DNA from: Anaerolineales bacterium | GTDB taxonomy: Bacteria > Chloroflexota > Anaerolineae > Anaerolineales > Villigracilaceae | Direction of reading: 5' to 3' | Assembly (NCBI GenBank): GCA_020060235.1 | Contig: JAGVAO010000061.1 | Coordinates: forward strand, 30,415-94,414 | Length of the DNA: 64,000 nt | Part shown: in pieces, positions 53,063 to 61,803 of the stretch | Position numbering within the stretch: position 1 is the first letter of the stretch | Layout of the letters: each line of letters begins with the position of its first letter | Notes under the pieces: generated by a model | Told to the model about the DNA's origin: nothing | Databases searched by the model: none | What the model saw: only the letters and a program-made list of their open reading frames with translations | Program-made: the position numbers and the translations under genes

Positions 53063-53094
53063 GATTTTTGTGAAAACTTCCGCTTTCCTTCAAG

Positions 53095-53127
53095 CAGAGC
53101 CAGCCGGTTTATCCGGAGCTGGTTCTG
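53095..53127 (+). promoter_or_regulatory. Leader hairpin of serA
   Basis: CAGAGCCAGC-CGG-TTTAT-CCG-GA-GCTGGTTCTG forms a 13-bp stem with one G-T pair and a two-base bulge, followed by TTCTT. It lies between promoter and gene and could be a weak attenuator. Not a known riboswitch. Confidence 0.5.
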
Positions 53128-53171
53128 TTCTTAAATAGCCCGCATACCCATTCCCAACCAGGAGAATCCTC

Positions 53172-54071
53172 ATGAAAGTCTTAGTTTGCGACAAAACCGA
53201 AAAAGAGTGCATCGAACGGATGCGCGCCGCCGGCCTGACGGTGGACACCAGCTTTGAAATCACCCCCGAAGAGTTGATGACCACCCTGCCAGCCTACGAT
53301 GTTGCCGTGGTTCGTTCCCGCACCAAAATCCGCCAACCGTTGATTGACGTCTGCCCCAACCTGAAACTCATCGTGCGCGGCGGCGTCGGCCTCGATACGA
53401 TTGACGTGGAACATGCCCGCTCGAAAGGCATCGAAGTCCGCAATACCCCGCTGGCCTCCTCCGACTCGGTGGCCGAACTGGCGATTGGTTACATGTTCAT
53501 GCTGGCGCGCTCGCTGTATAAAGCCACCGCCACCATGAAAAACGAACAATGGGAAAAGAAAGCCTTCACCGGCGACGAAATCGGCGGCAAAATTCTCGGC
53601 CTGGTTGGCGTCGGCAACATCGGCAAAGCCACTGCCCGGCGCGCCACCGCCCTGGGCATGACCGTCCTGGCCTATGACCCCTACGTGACCCAGTTCGAGA
53701 ACGGTCAAATCGTCCCGCTCGATGAACTGCTGGCCAAGGCCGACTACATCAGCCTGCACCTGCCCAAGACCAAAGAATCCGCCAACATGATTGGCGCGGA
53801 ACAGTTTGCCAAAATGAAAGACGGCGTGCGCATCGTCAATTGCGCCCGCGGCGGCATCATCAACGAAGACGCGCTCTACGAAGCCCTGACCAGCGGCAAA
53901 GTCGCCGCCGCCGCGCTGGATGTCTTCTCCGAAGAACCGCCCACCGACTGGAAATTGCTTAAACTCGACAACGTCATCGGTTCGCCGCACATCGGCGCCG
54001 CCACCAAAGAAGCCCAGACCCGTGTCGGCTCGGAAGTAGCCGAAATTGTATTGGAATTTGCAAAACGATAA
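53172..54071 (+). CDS. serA: D-3-phosphoglycerate dehydrogenase, short form
   Basis: 299 residues of the D-2-hydroxyacid dehydrogenase family. LGLVGVGNIGKATARRA is the NAD-binding GxGxxG, NCARGGIINEDALYEAL contains the conserved Arg region, and SPHIGAATKEAQTRVG the catalytic His. No ACT or intervening domain follows, so serine feedback through an ACT domain is not expected. Neighbouring serC supports assignment to serine synthesis over other hydroxyacid substrates. The ATG follows AGGAGAATCCTC. Confidence 0.92.
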   Translation: MKVLVCDKTEKECIERMRAAGLTVDTSFEITPEELMTTLPAYDVAVVRSRTKIRQPLIDVCPNLKLIVRGGVGLDTIDVEHARSKGIEVRNTPLASSDSVAELAIGYMFMLARSLYKATATMKNEQWEKKAFTGDEIGGKILGLVGVGNIGKATARRATALGMTVLAYDPYVTQFENGQIVPLDELLAKADYISLHLPKTKESANMIGAEQFAKMKDGVRIVNCARGGIINEDALYEALTSGKVAAAALDVFSEEPPTDWKLLKLDNVIGSPHIGAATKEAQTRVGSEVAEIVLEFAKR

Positions 54072-54079
54072 AATCAGTA

Positions 54080-54108
54080 GTAGGGGCGCAGCAATGCTGC
54101 GCCCCTAC
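54080..54108. repeat. Perfect 29-bp palindromic repeat, family A
   Basis: Identical over all 29 bases to the copy at 52-80. It takes up most of the 51-base gap between serA and the DUF1015 gene. Confidence 0.9.
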
Positions 54109-54122
54109 CCATATGGTGACCT

Positions 54123-55463
54123 ATGAAAAACATCCCCGATATCGGTATCCAAATTCCTGAAATCCTGCTTCCCAAGGACGGCGTCGACCTGCACAAATGG
54201 GCTGTCATCGCCGTCGACCAGTTCACCTCCCAGCCCGAATACTGGGAACAGGCCGAAGCCATCGTCGGCGACGCGCCCTCGACCCTGCGCATCACCCTGC
54301 CCGAAATCTACCTCGAACGGCCGGGCGAGGCCGAGCGCATTCAGTCCGTCCGCAAAACCATGCGCGAATACATGGACGCGGGCATTCTCGAACCGCGCGA
54401 AGGACTCATCTACGTCGAGCGGACGGTTCCCTCGTCCCTCGGGACAGGTGCCGGGAAAACCCGCAAAGGGCTGATGATGTGCCTCGACCTGGAACGATAC
54501 GACTACACCAAAGGCTCCACCAGCCTGATTCGCGCCACCGAAGGCACCATCATCGACCGCCTGCCGCCGCGCATGAAAATCCGCACCGGCGCGCCGCTTG
54601 AACTGCCGCATATCCTGGTGCTGATTGACGACCCGCAAAAAACCGTCATCGAACCCATCGGCGCGGCCAAAGACAAACTGCAAAAACTGTACGACTTCGA
54701 ACTGATGCTCGAAAGCGGTCACATCGTCGGCTATGCGGTGGATGACCAGGAACTGGAAAATGGCGTGGTCGCCGCCTTGCGGGCTTTGGCCCAACCCGAG
54801 GCCTTTACCGCCAAATATGGCCTGGACGCGGACGCCCCCGTGCTTTTGTTCGCCATGGGCGACGGCAACCACTCCCTGGCGACCGCCAAAGCCGTCTGGG
54901 AGCAGATGAAGCCCAACGTCGGCATGGAACACCCCGCCCGCTACGCGCTGGTCGAACTCGAAAACGTCCACGACGAGGGACTGGAATTTGAACCCATCCA
55001 CCGCGTGCTGTTTGGCCTGAAAACCGATTTCTACGCCGTCCTGGCCGAAAAATTCGGCGCAGACTATACCTACACCCCCTCCGCCAGCGCCGATGAAATG
55101 GTGCAAACCGTCAACGCGGGCGACCCCGCCGGGCAGTTAATCGGCTTCGTCGGCGGCGGCAAAGGCTTCGGCGTGGCGCGCATCGCCAACCCGGCCTCCA
55201 ACCTGCCGGTTGGCAGCCTCCAGCCCGTGCTGGATACCTTCCTGAAACAGGAGGGCGCGGAAAAAATCGACTACGTCCACGGCGCCGATGTGACCGTGCG
55301 CCTCGGCCAGCAGCCCGGCAACCTGGGCATTTACCTGCCCGGCATGGCCAAAGGCGACCTGTTCAAGACCGTCATCCTTGACGGCGCCCTGCCGCGCAAA
55401 ACCTTCTCGATGGGCGAAGCGCGCGAGAAACGTTTCTATGTCGAGGCACGGAAGATTCAGTAG
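54123..55463 (+). CDS. DUF1015 family protein
   Basis: 446 residues, usual length for the family. GIQIPEILLPKDGVDLHKWAVIAVDQFTSQPEYWEQ and LLFAMGDGNHSLATAKAVWE are its landmarks; the DGNHS stretch recalls the DGxHR motif of ParB/sulfiredoxin-fold enzymes, some of which are free-serine kinases. No function is proven for DUF1015 to my knowledge. It follows serA by 51 bases in the same direction and is often reported near serA/serC, suggesting a serine-linked role. No signal peptide. Confidence 0.8.
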   Translation: MKNIPDIGIQIPEILLPKDGVDLHKWAVIAVDQFTSQPEYWEQAEAIVGDAPSTLRITLPEIYLERPGEAERIQSVRKTMREYMDAGILEPREGLIYVERTVPSSLGTGAGKTRKGLMMCLDLERYDYTKGSTSLIRATEGTIIDRLPPRMKIRTGAPLELPHILVLIDDPQKTVIEPIGAAKDKLQKLYDFELMLESGHIVGYAVDDQELENGVVAALRALAQPEAFTAKYGLDADAPVLLFAMGDGNHSLATAKAVWEQMKPNVGMEHPARYALVELENVHDEGLEFEPIHRVLFGLKTDFYAVLAEKFGADYTYTPSASADEMVQTVNAGDPAGQLIGFVGGGKGFGVARIANPASNLPVGSLQPVLDTFLKQEGAEKIDYVHGADVTVRLGQQPGNLGIYLPGMAKGDLFKTVILDGALPRKTFSMGEAREKRFYVEARKIQ

Positions 55464-55515
55464 GCAGGAGCCAGTTGTCAGTACCAGTGTTTAGTAAGCA
55501 GTTGCCAGTAAACAG

Positions 55516-55542
55516 AACCGCCCGAAACTGGGCGGTTTTTTT
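55516..55542 (+). terminator. Terminator after the DUF1015 gene
   Basis: AACCGCCC-GAAACT-GGGCGGTT followed by TTTTT. It ends the serA-DUF1015 unit and lies at the 3' edge of the convergent gene. Confidence 0.85.
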
Positions 55543-56228
55543 CATCTCTTCCCCAAATACTCACTTATCAACGCCACCCGCTCGCTACGTCCGCGGGCTT
55601 GGTTGGGCGCGATTTGCAATTCAATCGGCGGGACGAGGATTTCATGGCCACGCCAGGTGACCGGCTCGACGCGCGCCCGCGCATACGGGCCAAAATCAAC
55701 CGGGCCTTGCCCATCGACCCAATCTTCCGGCTCGAAGGCGAAGTCGATGCGGTAACGGTAATTCACGACCCCAAACCCCTTGACCACCCAGCCCGTAACA
55801 TGGTGAAACGGCTCGACAATATACGGCGCAACCATCTCACTGATTTTTTCGATGTCGCTCTTTTCGAGCATCACATCGATGTCGTGCGGCTTGACGGCCA
55901 GCCCGCGCGCGTACAGCGCCCCACTGCCCACCAGCCACCAGCGCACGCCGCGCCGCTCGAATTCAACGCACAGCCAGTCGAGGGCCGCGTCCAGGTCGGC
56001 CAGGGTGCGGCGCTCCTGGTGCAATTCGGACTCGATGTAGGCGTTGTAATTGGCTTCCATTTGCGCCAGGTCTTGAGGGAACATCAGCGCGGATTTTGGG
56101 TAGCCCTTCGACCAGACCTCGTCCTTCAAGGCATAGAACATGGCCTGCAAGGTCTCGTCATCCAGACCCTCGCGCTCGAGAATGCGGAATTGAATCTCTT
56201 CATCGGTTTCGCGGATTTGGATTTTCAT
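55542..56228 (-). CDS. Nucleotidyltransferase-fold protein
   Basis: 228 residues. The middle section VRWWLVGSGALYARGLAVKPHDIDVMLEKSDIEKI shows the GS...DxD pattern of the polymerase-beta-like nucleotidyltransferase fold, with YRIDFAFEPE as a possible third acidic strand. The first 90 residues are helical and unknown. It may be an active transferase or a degenerate member. ATG 56228 follows TGGGAAAAAC; the ORF-track extension enters the repeat at 56243. Single gene, convergent with DUF1015. Confidence 0.65.
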   Translation of the reverse strand: MKIQIRETDEEIQFRILEREGLDDETLQAMFYALKDEVWSKGYPKSALMFPQDLAQMEANYNAYIESELHQERRTLADLDAALDWLCVEFERRGVRWWLVGSGALYARGLAVKPHDIDVMLEKSDIEKISEMVAPYIVEPFHHVTGWVVKGFGVVNYRYRIDFAFEPEDWVDGQGPVDFGPYARARVEPVTWRGHEILVPPIELQIAPNQARGRSERVALISEYLGKR

Positions 56229-56242
56229 GTTTTTCCCATAAA

Positions 56243-56336
56243 GTAAGGGCGACCCACCCTGCGCAAGAAAACAACACATATCGCCTGCATGCTTCGCCAA
56301 CGGTTATCCACTGATACCCTGGCGGGTCGCCCCTAC
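56243..56336. repeat. Long family A element with 68-bp centre
   Basis: GTAAGGGCGACCC (56243-56255) faces GGGTCGCCCCTAC (56324-56336) with one mismatch, the same one as in the copy at 24999. The 68-base interior has no ORF. It lies between the nucleotidyltransferase-like and RluA-like genes. This is the only family A copy with a long interior. Confidence 0.75.
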
Positions 56337-56347
56337 ACTTTGGGAGG

Positions 56348-56992
56348 TTATCCCAACTCCTTCAGGGCCTTCTCAAAATCTTCGGCATACGGCGCTTCGA
56401 AGGTCATCCGTTCGCCGCTTGCGGGGTGGGTAATCGTCAGGCGCAGGGCGTGCAGGGCGGGGCGGGCAATCAGGTCGGTGGGCGGGGCGCTGTACAGGAT
56501 GTCGCCGAGCAGGGGATGCCCCAACGCATAGGCGTGGACGCGCACCTGGTGCGTCCGGCCTGTTGCCGGGCGGCATTCGAGCAACCCATAGCCGGGATAC
56601 CGTTTAATAACCTTAAAGGCCGTTTCGGCGGGTTTGCCCCTGGCATGGTCGACCGCCGTGCGATGGCTGTGGCCGACATTGACGCGCAGTTTGTGTCGGG
56701 CGGTGTGTTCTGACCATTTCGGTTCGCCGTTGACCAGGGCGCGATAGACCTTTTCGGTTTCATGACGCTCGAATTGCAGGTTCAGCGCCCGGTGGGAATC
56801 CGCCGTGCGGGCGAAGACCAGCACCCCGGAGGTGACTTTGTCGAGGCGGTGCACCACCCACAGGCGTCCGTATTCTTCGCTTAAACGGCCAACAAGATAC
56901 GGGGAGTCCGCGTCCCAGCCGTCGGGCAGGACGGGAATCCCCGCCGGTTTGTTGACGATGAGCAGGTCAGAGTCCAGGTGCAGGACATCCAT
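56348..56992 (-). CDS. RluA-family pseudouridine synthase
   Basis: 214 residues. LWVVHRLDKVTSGVLVFART contains the HRLDxxTSG motif with the catalytic Asp; ETGRTHQVRVHA-like ATGRTHQVRVHAYALGHPLLGD is the second motif, and KPAGIPV the first. No S4 domain is present and length is short, fitting the RluA/RluC-type core that modifies rRNA or tRNA uridines. The exact target is unknown. It starts six bases after the proline dehydrogenase stop. Confidence 0.88.
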   Translation of the reverse strand: MDVLHLDSDLLIVNKPAGIPVLPDGWDADSPYLVGRLSEEYGRLWVVHRLDKVTSGVLVFARTADSHRALNLQFERHETEKVYRALVNGEPKWSEHTARHKLRVNVGHSHRTAVDHARGKPAETAFKVIKRYPGYGLLECRPATGRTHQVRVHAYALGHPLLGDILYSAPPTDLIARPALHALRLTITHPASGERMTFEAPYAEDFEKALKELG

Positions 56993-56998
56993 AAACCG

Positions 56999-57961
56999 CT
57001 ATTTTCGGAAGAAGTTCGAGATGATGAACCACAGGTTGGCCGGGCGTTCGGCCAGGCGGCGCATGAAATAAGGATACCAGTGCGTGCCAAAGGGGACGTA
57101 AACGCGCACGGGGTAACCTTCGGCGGCCAGGCTCTCTTGCAGGTCGCGCCGGATGCCGTAAAGCATCTGGAATTCGAGGCCGGTTTTGGGCAGGCCGACT
57201 TTTTGGGCATAGAATTTGGCAAACTCGACCCGTTTTTCGTCGTGGGTGGCAATGGCCGGGATGGCGGGCAGGCGGCCATCCTTGCTGATTTTGCTTTCCT
57301 GGGCCAGCGAGGCATCTATCAGGATGGAGGAAAGGGTGTCGAAGTTGGCGTCGACATCGGCTTTCTTGGGGAAGGCGACATCGGGCGGTTCCTTGTACGC
57401 GCCTTTGATGAGGCGGAAGGTGGTGCCGACTTCGACCAGGTCGCGGGTGTCTTTTTCGGCGCGATAGAGATAGGACTGAACCGCCATACCGACCATGCGG
57501 GTGGTGAAGCCTTTTTCGAGCATTTCGCGGTAGATGGCGATGGTTTTGTCGACGTAGGGCGAATCTTCGATGTCGATGCGGATGAAGTTTTTGTGTTTTT
57601 TGGCGACCTTGAGAATGCGCTCGAGGTTGGCGCGGCAAACCTCGTCGTCCATGCCCATGCCTATCTGGGTCAATTTAATCGAGACGTTGGAGCGCAGTTC
57701 GGCTTCCTGGATGGCGTCGAGCACGGCAATGATGCCATCGGCGGCGCGATTGGCTTCTTCGGGCGTGCTGGTGTGCTCGCCCAGCTGGTCGAGGGTGGTG
57801 TTGATGCCCTTGTCGTTCAGCGCGCGCACAACGTTGAGGGCTTCCTCGATGGTCGTACCGGCGATAAAGCGCGAGACCGCCTTCCAGACAAACGGCCAGT
57901 GGGTGACGATGTTCTGCGCCCAGGCGGCTTTCGAGAGATAAATCAAGAGTGAGCGGAGCAT
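56999..57961 (-). CDS. Proline dehydrogenase
   Basis: 320 residues, a stand-alone FAD-dependent TIM-barrel ProDH. VSIKLTQIGMG, FIRIDIEDSPYVDKTIAIY, FRLIKGAYKEP and LEFQMLYGIRRDLQESLAAEGYPVRVYVPFGTHWYPYFMRRLAERPAN are conserved; the last contains the Arg residues that hold the substrate carboxylate. It oxidises proline to pyrroline-5-carboxylate. No P5C dehydrogenase is adjacent. Preceded by AGGAGACC. It follows the ABC ATPase gene by 102 bases. Confidence 0.92.
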   Translation of the reverse strand: MLRSLLIYLSKAAWAQNIVTHWPFVWKAVSRFIAGTTIEEALNVVRALNDKGINTTLDQLGEHTSTPEEANRAADGIIAVLDAIQEAELRSNVSIKLTQIGMGMDDEVCRANLERILKVAKKHKNFIRIDIEDSPYVDKTIAIYREMLEKGFTTRMVGMAVQSYLYRAEKDTRDLVEVGTTFRLIKGAYKEPPDVAFPKKADVDANFDTLSSILIDASLAQESKISKDGRLPAIPAIATHDEKRVEFAKFYAQKVGLPKTGLEFQMLYGIRRDLQESLAAEGYPVRVYVPFGTHWYPYFMRRLAERPANLWFIISNFFRK

Positions 57962-58063
57962 AGGTCTCCTGAATGGGGGAAATGGGGAAAGGTTTGTGAA
58001 AAATTACGCTTATTAATTTTACTTCTTTTTTGCCCAAGAGGGACATTGAGTCAAGAAGAAAGA

Positions 58064-59611
58064 TTAATCCGGGTGGACGCCCGCCATGAGCAGGCCAACC
58101 CGTTCACGTTCGGCGTCTTTGTTGTCGAGAATGCCCATAATGCGGCCCTCGTAAACGACCGCCACCCGGTCAGAAAGCGCCAGGATTTCGTCGAGGTCTT
58201 CTGAAATCAGCAGGATGGCCGCGCCTTTTTCGCGCTGTTCGAGCAGGCTGTTGTGGACGTATTCGGTCGCGCCGATGTCCAGGCCGCGGCTGGGCTGGGC
58301 GGCGACAATGATGCGCGGCTGGCGCGAGAGTTCGCGGGCCAGAACAACTTTCTGGATGTTGCCGCCCGACAGGTTGCGGGCCGGAGTTTCGCGGGAGGGG
58401 GTTTTGATGTGGAAGAGGTCAATCAGCCGGTCGGTAAATTCGGCAATCACGCGGTGAAGCAGGAAGCCGCGCTTGGCGTAAGGGTCTTTGTTATGGTCGC
58501 GCAGAATGATGTTTTCTGAAATGTTGAAATCCTGCACCATGCCATCGCGCATCCGCTCTTCGGGGATGTAAGCCAGGCCGCAGCGGATAATTTCTCCGGG
58601 CAGTTTGCCGGTCATGTCACGGCCTTCGATGAGTACCTGTCCCTGTGTGGCGGGGCGCAATCCGGTGACGACCTGGGCCAGTTCCGCCTGTCCGTTGCCT
58701 GAAACCCCGGCCAGCCCGACAATTTCGCCGGAGAAAATCTGCAAATCGACGCCGCGCAGGGCCGGGGTCTCGCGGTCACTCTGGGCGTGGACGTTTTTCA
58801 GTTCCAGGCGCACTTCGCCGCGTTTGGGCGGGGTGGTGAGTTTGGGCATCACAATTTCCTGGCCGACCATCATGCGCGCCAGGTCGTGTTTGGTGCATCC
58901 CGCAGTCGGGCAGGAATCGACCCGCCGTCCGTTGCGCAGCACGGTGACGCGCTGGCTGATGGCAATCACCTCGTGCAGTTTGTGAGAGATGAAGATGATG
59001 GAATGTTTTTCTTCTGTCATCTGGCGGATGGTTTCCATGAACTCATCCACTTCCTGCGGGGTCAGGACGGCGGTCGGTTCGTCGAGAATCAGCAAATCGG
59101 CGCCGCGGTAGAGGGCCTTGAGAATTTCGACCCGCTGGCGCTGCCCGACCGCCAACTGCCAGATGTAGGCACCCGGGTCGACCAGCAAACCGTATTTTTT
59201 CGCCAGCATCTCGGTGCGAGCCGAGACGACATCGAGGTCGGTCAAGAGTCCGCGTGAGGAGGGCAGCCCCAGGGCAATGTTTTCGGCAACGGTCAGGCTG
59301 TCCACCAGCATGAAGTGCTGGTGAATCATGCCAATTCCCAGGTTGATGGCGTCGTTGGGCGAGGCAATTCGCACCGGGCTACCATTAATAAAAATTTCGC
59401 CTTCGTCGGGGTGATACAGGCCATACAGGATTTTCATCAGGGTGCTTTTACCCGCGCCGTTTTCCCCCAGCAAGGCGTGAACTTCACCGGCCCGAACGTC
59501 AAAATCGACATGGGCATTTGCGAGCACCCCCGGAAAACGCTTGGTAATATTCTTTAACTCAAGATGCTCAATTCTCTGGCGCTCGAATGAAATGGATTGT
59601 ACGTCAGACAT
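58064..59611 (-). CDS. Nucleoside/simple-sugar ABC transporter, ATP-binding protein
   Basis: 515 residues with two ABC domains. The first has Walker [15 protein letters not shown] and Walker [12 protein letters not shown]; the second has degenerate Walker A GVSGNGQAELAQV and signature NLSGGNIQK. GKLPGEIIRCGLAYIPEERMRDGMV is typical of the YufO/NupA branch that works with BMP-type lipoproteins. ATG 59611 is chosen over the ORF-track start, which has no family support. It lies downstream of the binding-protein gene, after a hairpin. Confidence 0.9.
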   Translation of the reverse strand: MSDVQSISFERQRIEHLELKNITKRFPGVLANAHVDFDVRAGEVHALLGENGAGKSTLMKILYGLYHPDEGEIFINGSPVRIASPNDAINLGIGMIHQHFMLVDSLTVAENIALGLPSSRGLLTDLDVVSARTEMLAKKYGLLVDPGAYIWQLAVGQRQRVEILKALYRGADLLILDEPTAVLTPQEVDEFMETIRQMTEEKHSIIFISHKLHEVIAISQRVTVLRNGRRVDSCPTAGCTKHDLARMMVGQEIVMPKLTTPPKRGEVRLELKNVHAQSDRETPALRGVDLQIFSGEIVGLAGVSGNGQAELAQVVTGLRPATQGQVLIEGRDMTGKLPGEIIRCGLAYIPEERMRDGMVQDFNISENIILRDHNKDPYAKRGFLLHRVIAEFTDRLIDLFHIKTPSRETPARNLSGGNIQKVVLARELSRQPRIIVAAQPSRGLDIGATEYVHNSLLEQREKGAAILLISEDLDEILALSDRVAVVYEGRIMGILDNKDAERERVGLLMAGVHPD

Positions 59612-59733
59612 GCCAACTCCTGGGCCGCGAAAGTAAGGGATACCGGCGATGGATAAACAAGGCTTCCCGCCCGGGGTGGATGATTCCATCGCGGGCGGCA
59701 AAACTCGTTGGTTTTAAAAGGTCGAAAATTACA

Positions 59734-59768
59734 GTTGGGAGGCGAGGAGACTGGCCTCGCCTCCCAAC
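59734..59768 (-). terminator. Hairpin between BMP lipoprotein and ATPase genes
   Basis: GTTGGGAGGCGAGG (59734-59747) pairs perfectly with CCTCGCCTCCCAAC (59755-59768); on the minus strand TGTAATTTT follows. Likely a partial terminator or 3' stabiliser raising binding-protein levels relative to the ATPase. Confidence 0.75.
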
Positions 59769-59780
59769 ATTTAGAACAGG

Positions 59781-60782
59781 TTAGGGCTTAATCGTTCCGT
59801 TGATGATGCCCTGGATGGTCTCATCCGCCTTGGCTTTGACATCGGCGGGCAGGTCGAAGGCCGGGTTGAATTCCATGTACAGGCCCTTGTTCGCCAGGGT
59901 GACGATGTAGGCCTTACCGCCATAGGTGCCTTCACCCATCAACTTGAAGATGTCGCGCAGGACAACCTTCCAGTCGTAGATTTGGTTGGCTACCACAATT
60001 TCGGGGGCCAGGCTGGTCTGGCTGGCCTGGGTGCCGAGCCAGAGCACGTTCTTCTCTTTGGCAACGCCAATCGCGCCGACCACCATCTGGGCGGTGCCGA
60101 CCATCACATCGGCGCCAGCGGAAACGTGGGTGTTGGCCGCTTCAGCCGCCAGGGCCACATCCGAGAACGAACCGGTATAGTTGACGTTGACGGTCAAATC
60201 GGGCTTGGTGGCTTTGGCGCCAGCCACGAAACCGTCGATGTAGAGTTTTGCATCGCCGGTCTCGATGGGGCCAACCACGCCAATAACGTTGCTCTGCGAG
60301 AGCAGGGCCGCCATCACGCCGTTGACGTATCCGCCCTCGTTGGAGGCGGCTTCATAAGCGAAGACATTGGTAATGCCCTCGTCCACAAAGGTCGCGGCAG
60401 TTGTGCCATGCGCAAAAGCAGTCGTCGGGAAGTCGGGGGCAATTTCGCGCAGGGAGGAGCCATACTGCGAACCATGCGCAATCACAATGTCGTAGCCTTG
60501 CGAGGCATAATCGCGAATAGCAGCGGCGGCATCATCTACCACGAACATGTTTTCAGAGTAGACCAGTTCCATTTTGTCGGGGCCACCCAATTCAGCCTGC
60601 ATCTCGACCAAGGACTGATACATGGACTGGCTGAAAGCCAAGTCGTTGATGGCGCTGGGCATAATCACAGCCACGCGCAATTTTTCACTCGCCGCAGGGG
60701 CTTCGGGCTGGGCCGGGGCGCAGGCCGCCAGGAGCAGAGCAAACAGGGCAAACAGGGTAAACACTTTCGTCATTTTAGACAT
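59781..60782 (-). CDS. BMP-family ABC transporter substrate-binding lipoprotein
   Basis: 333 residues. Signal peptide with lipobox LLAAC (Cys21). The mature part follows the BMP/PnrA pattern: LRVAVIMPSAINDLAFSQSMYQSL, YDIVIAHGSQYGSSLREIAPDFP, NEGGYVNGVMAALLSQSNVIGVVGPIE. These proteins bind purine nucleosides or related ligands. ATG 60782 gives a normal signal peptide and follows GAAGGAGAAAAG. It lies between the permease genes and the ATPase gene. Confidence 0.9.
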   Translation of the reverse strand: MSKMTKVFTLFALFALLLAACAPAQPEAPAASEKLRVAVIMPSAINDLAFSQSMYQSLVEMQAELGGPDKMELVYSENMFVVDDAAAAIRDYASQGYDIVIAHGSQYGSSLREIAPDFPTTAFAHGTTAATFVDEGITNVFAYEAASNEGGYVNGVMAALLSQSNVIGVVGPIETGDAKLYIDGFVAGAKATKPDLTVNVNYTGSFSDVALAAEAANTHVSAGADVMVGTAQMVVGAIGVAKEKNVLWLGTQASQTSLAPEIVVANQIYDWKVVLRDIFKLMGEGTYGGKAYIVTLANKGLYMEFNPAFDLPADVKAKADETIQGIINGTIKP

Positions 60783-60870
60783 CTTCTTTTCTCCTTCAGG
60801 GTTTGGGGAATGGATGATTCGCAAACAGGGTTTTGCTGGCATTTGGAATTTCTGCCTCCTTTGGGGCTGG

Positions 60871-61803
60871 TCAGCCCTCGCGGATGAAAGGTTTGGTCAG
60901 GGCCGAAGGGCCGCGTACCCGTCCGACCGTTAGCACAAGCACGATAATGGTCAAGACGTACGGCATCATTACCGCGAAATCAGAAGGGATGGGAACATTC
61001 AAAATCTGCATCCACAATTGCAGGGAATTGACCATGCTGAACAACAGCGCGCCGAACAAGACCCCGAAAGGCTTCCAGCCGCCAAAATAAACCAGCGCGA
61101 CGGCAATAAAACCCAGCCCGCTGGTCATGTTCTGCTGGAAAACGTTCAGGTTGGCAATCGAAAGCGATGCGCCGCCAATGGCCGAAAAAACACCGCCCAT
61201 GGTGACGGTCAGGTAACGGATACCGGCCACGCTGACGCCGAGGGTATCTGCCGCCTGCGGATTTTCGCCCACCGCACGGATTTTCAGCCCCAGGGTGGTT
61301 TTGTTAAGCACAAACCAGGCCACCGGCACGAGCAGGAAAGCGAGATACACCAGCAGGTTCTGGCGGAAGAAGATTTCCCCGACCACCGGCAGGCTGCTCA
61401 GGAAAGGAATTTCAATCGCGCCAAAACCGCTGACGGTTTTGACCTCGCCCATCAGCTTCTGGAAAAGCAGGTCGCTCATCCCCAGGCCGAACAGGTAGAA
61501 GCCAATCCCGCTGATGCCCTGCACGGCTCGCAGGTGAATGCTGACGAAGGCCATCGCAAGGCCCATCAGGGCGCCGACGCCAATCGCGGCCAGCAATCCC
61601 AGCCAGACGTTGCCGGTGCGCAGGGTGATGTAAAAAGCGGTAAATGCGCCCATCAACATCTGCCCTTCGACGCCCAAGTTCAGCACGCCGCTGCGCTGGC
61701 CGAAGGTTTCGCCAATCGAGGCATACAGGTACGGGGTCGCCAGGCGAATCCCCGAAGCCAGGATTCCGATAAGAACAGTGGCGGAAAAGAAGTCGGTAAT
61801 CAT
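60871..61803 (-). CDS. Nucleoside/simple-sugar ABC transporter, permease 2
   Basis: 310 residues with eight to ten membrane helices, BPD_transp_2 type. IGETFGQRSGVLNLGVEGQMLMGAF near residue 35 is the landmark of the YufQ/NupC permease. The start overlaps the stop of permease 1 (ATGA-type overlap at 61800-61803). The ligand is inferred from the BMP lipoprotein. Confidence 0.9.
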   Translation of the reverse strand: MITDFFSATVLIGILASGIRLATPYLYASIGETFGQRSGVLNLGVEGQMLMGAFTAFYITLRTGNVWLGLLAAIGVGALMGLAMAFVSIHLRAVQGISGIGFYLFGLGMSDLLFQKLMGEVKTVSGFGAIEIPFLSSLPVVGEIFFRQNLLVYLAFLLVPVAWFVLNKTTLGLKIRAVGENPQAADTLGVSVAGIRYLTVTMGGVFSAIGGASLSIANLNVFQQNMTSGLGFIAVALVYFGGWKPFGVLFGALLFSMVNSLQLWMQILNVPIPSDFAVMMPYVLTIIVLVLTVGRVRGPSALTKPFIREG

